Assembly (NCBI GenBank): GCA_964517135.1 | Contig: CAZFBA010000031.1 | Coordinates: 1-47,919, forward strand | Length of the DNA stretch: 47,919 bases | DNA from: CAZFBA01 sp964517135 | GTDB lineage: Bacteria > Cyanobacteriota > Vampirovibrionia > JBFMGH01 | Direction: 5' to 3' | Shown here: positions 47,561 to 47,919 of the stretch, piece by piece | How the letters are laid out: every line of letters starts with the position of its first letter | Numbering within the stretch: position 1 is the stretch's first letter | Position numbers and translations under genes: made by a program | The notes under the pieces: model-generated | What the model was told of the DNA's origin: nothing | What the model saw: only the letters and a program-made list of their open reading frames with translations | Databases searched by the model: none

Positions 47561-47919
47561 TAAGTTACATTTAGACTGTGGGATGCATTTTTATCATTCC
47601 CTGGAAACAATTTCCCCTTGGTTCCTCTGTCTCAATTTGATCAAAACCCCTCAACAAATAAATTTGACATGATTAAATTTCAAAAAAATAAATATTGTTA
47701 CAAATATTAATACGGAACCTGTTTTAAGCAGAAAGGAAGGGCATTTTCAGAATGATATTTTTTAAGTTTTCTACCATGTCTGACCGCAGGGAGTTTATAA
47801 TTTTAGTGTAGTTTAAGTTAAAACAATGAAAGATCAGTGCATAATTTAAAAATTTTTCGATTTTCAAAACCCAGATCCCGCCCACCCTAAAGGAAGGCAT
47901 GGGGTCTCACTCCCAGGCT
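47561..47919. other. Intergenic edge of the window
   Basis: This AT-rich upstream region of the last operon holds a TTGACA at 47664-47669 without a good -10 at normal spacing. The final 50 bases are much more GC-rich (CCCGCCCACCC, GGGGTCTCACTCCCAGG) and may belong to a different gene or RNA cut off by the window edge. Confidence 0.4.

Overview
The window is a 47.9 kb piece of an AT-rich bacterial chromosome. It starts inside the 3' end of a 23S rRNA gene. TTG and GTG starts are frequent, and most genes have a good AGGAGG-type ribosome binding site. Gene content suggests a Gram-negative (diderm) anaerobe or fermenter: secretins, PilM/N/O, an AsmA-like protein, a LolC/E-like permease and a four-subunit 2-oxoacid:ferredoxin oxidoreductase. 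The two membrane proteins at the right edge, one with an N-terminal 'NVSFKG' motif, recall proteins of the non-photosynthetic Cyanobacteriota (Vampirovibrionia / 'Ca. Melainabacteria'). That placement comes from memory of the group and is moderate-confidence inference. No photosynthesis gene is present.

Layout. 1-575: end of 23S rRNA, 5S rRNA and a terminator hairpin. 0.8-3.9 kb: single-domain voltage-gated cation channel, pentapeptide-repeat protein and a solitary OppD-type ATPase. 4.36-14.1 kb: a strong promoter, tRNA-Tyr, tRNA-Thr, tuf, then an S10/spc ribosomal protein cluster (rpsJ to rplR) that stops after rplR at a 16-bp hairpin; rpsE, rpmD, rplO and secY do not follow. 14.1-16.0 kb: a small Cys-rich protein and a glutamate-dehydrogenase-fold protein that has lost nearly all catalytic and cofactor motifs. 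16.0-16.9 kb: a non-coding stretch rich in hairpins, holding one copy of a short interspersed repeat whose other copy is at 0.7 kb. 16.9-20.0 kb: DNA methyltransferase-like gene, lpdA and lipA. 20.0-27.9 kb: a type IV pilus assembly locus, with pilO and a pilM-pilN fusion on the minus strand and a PilP-like protein plus two tandem secretins on the plus strand. 28.1-35.2 kb: inositol-phosphatase-family protein, QueD, a HEAT-like protein, a HerA/FtsK-type ATPase with a Pro/Gln repeat region and a UvrD/PcrA-type C-terminal domain, a small unknown protein and a flippase-like membrane protein. 35.2-40.5 kb: a 1474-residue AsmA/TamB-like protein and a degenerate receiver protein. 40.6-43.3 kb: a korABCD-type operon. 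43.7-47.6 kb: LolC/E-like permease, a Yip1-like membrane protein and the two-gene membrane protein operon with the SFKG motif.

How the genes fit together. The ribosomal block is one long transcription unit with short gaps and stop-start overlaps. The pilus block should build the inner-membrane alignment complex (PilM-N, PilO, PilP-like) and the outer-membrane pore (secretins). The oxidoreductase operon links 2-oxoacid oxidation to ferredoxin. LpdA and LipA would serve a lipoyl-dependent complex encoded elsewhere, such as pyruvate dehydrogenase or glycine cleavage. The AsmA-like, LolC/E-like and flippase-like proteins suggest investment in envelope lipid traffic.

The strongest candidates for new biology are the glutamate-dehydrogenase pseudoenzyme (14735-15976), the HerA-like ATPase fused through tandem repeats to a UvrD-type domain (30668-33265), and the rearranged pilus locus with a PilM-PilN fusion, two secretins and a shared C-terminal EIDKLLD motif.
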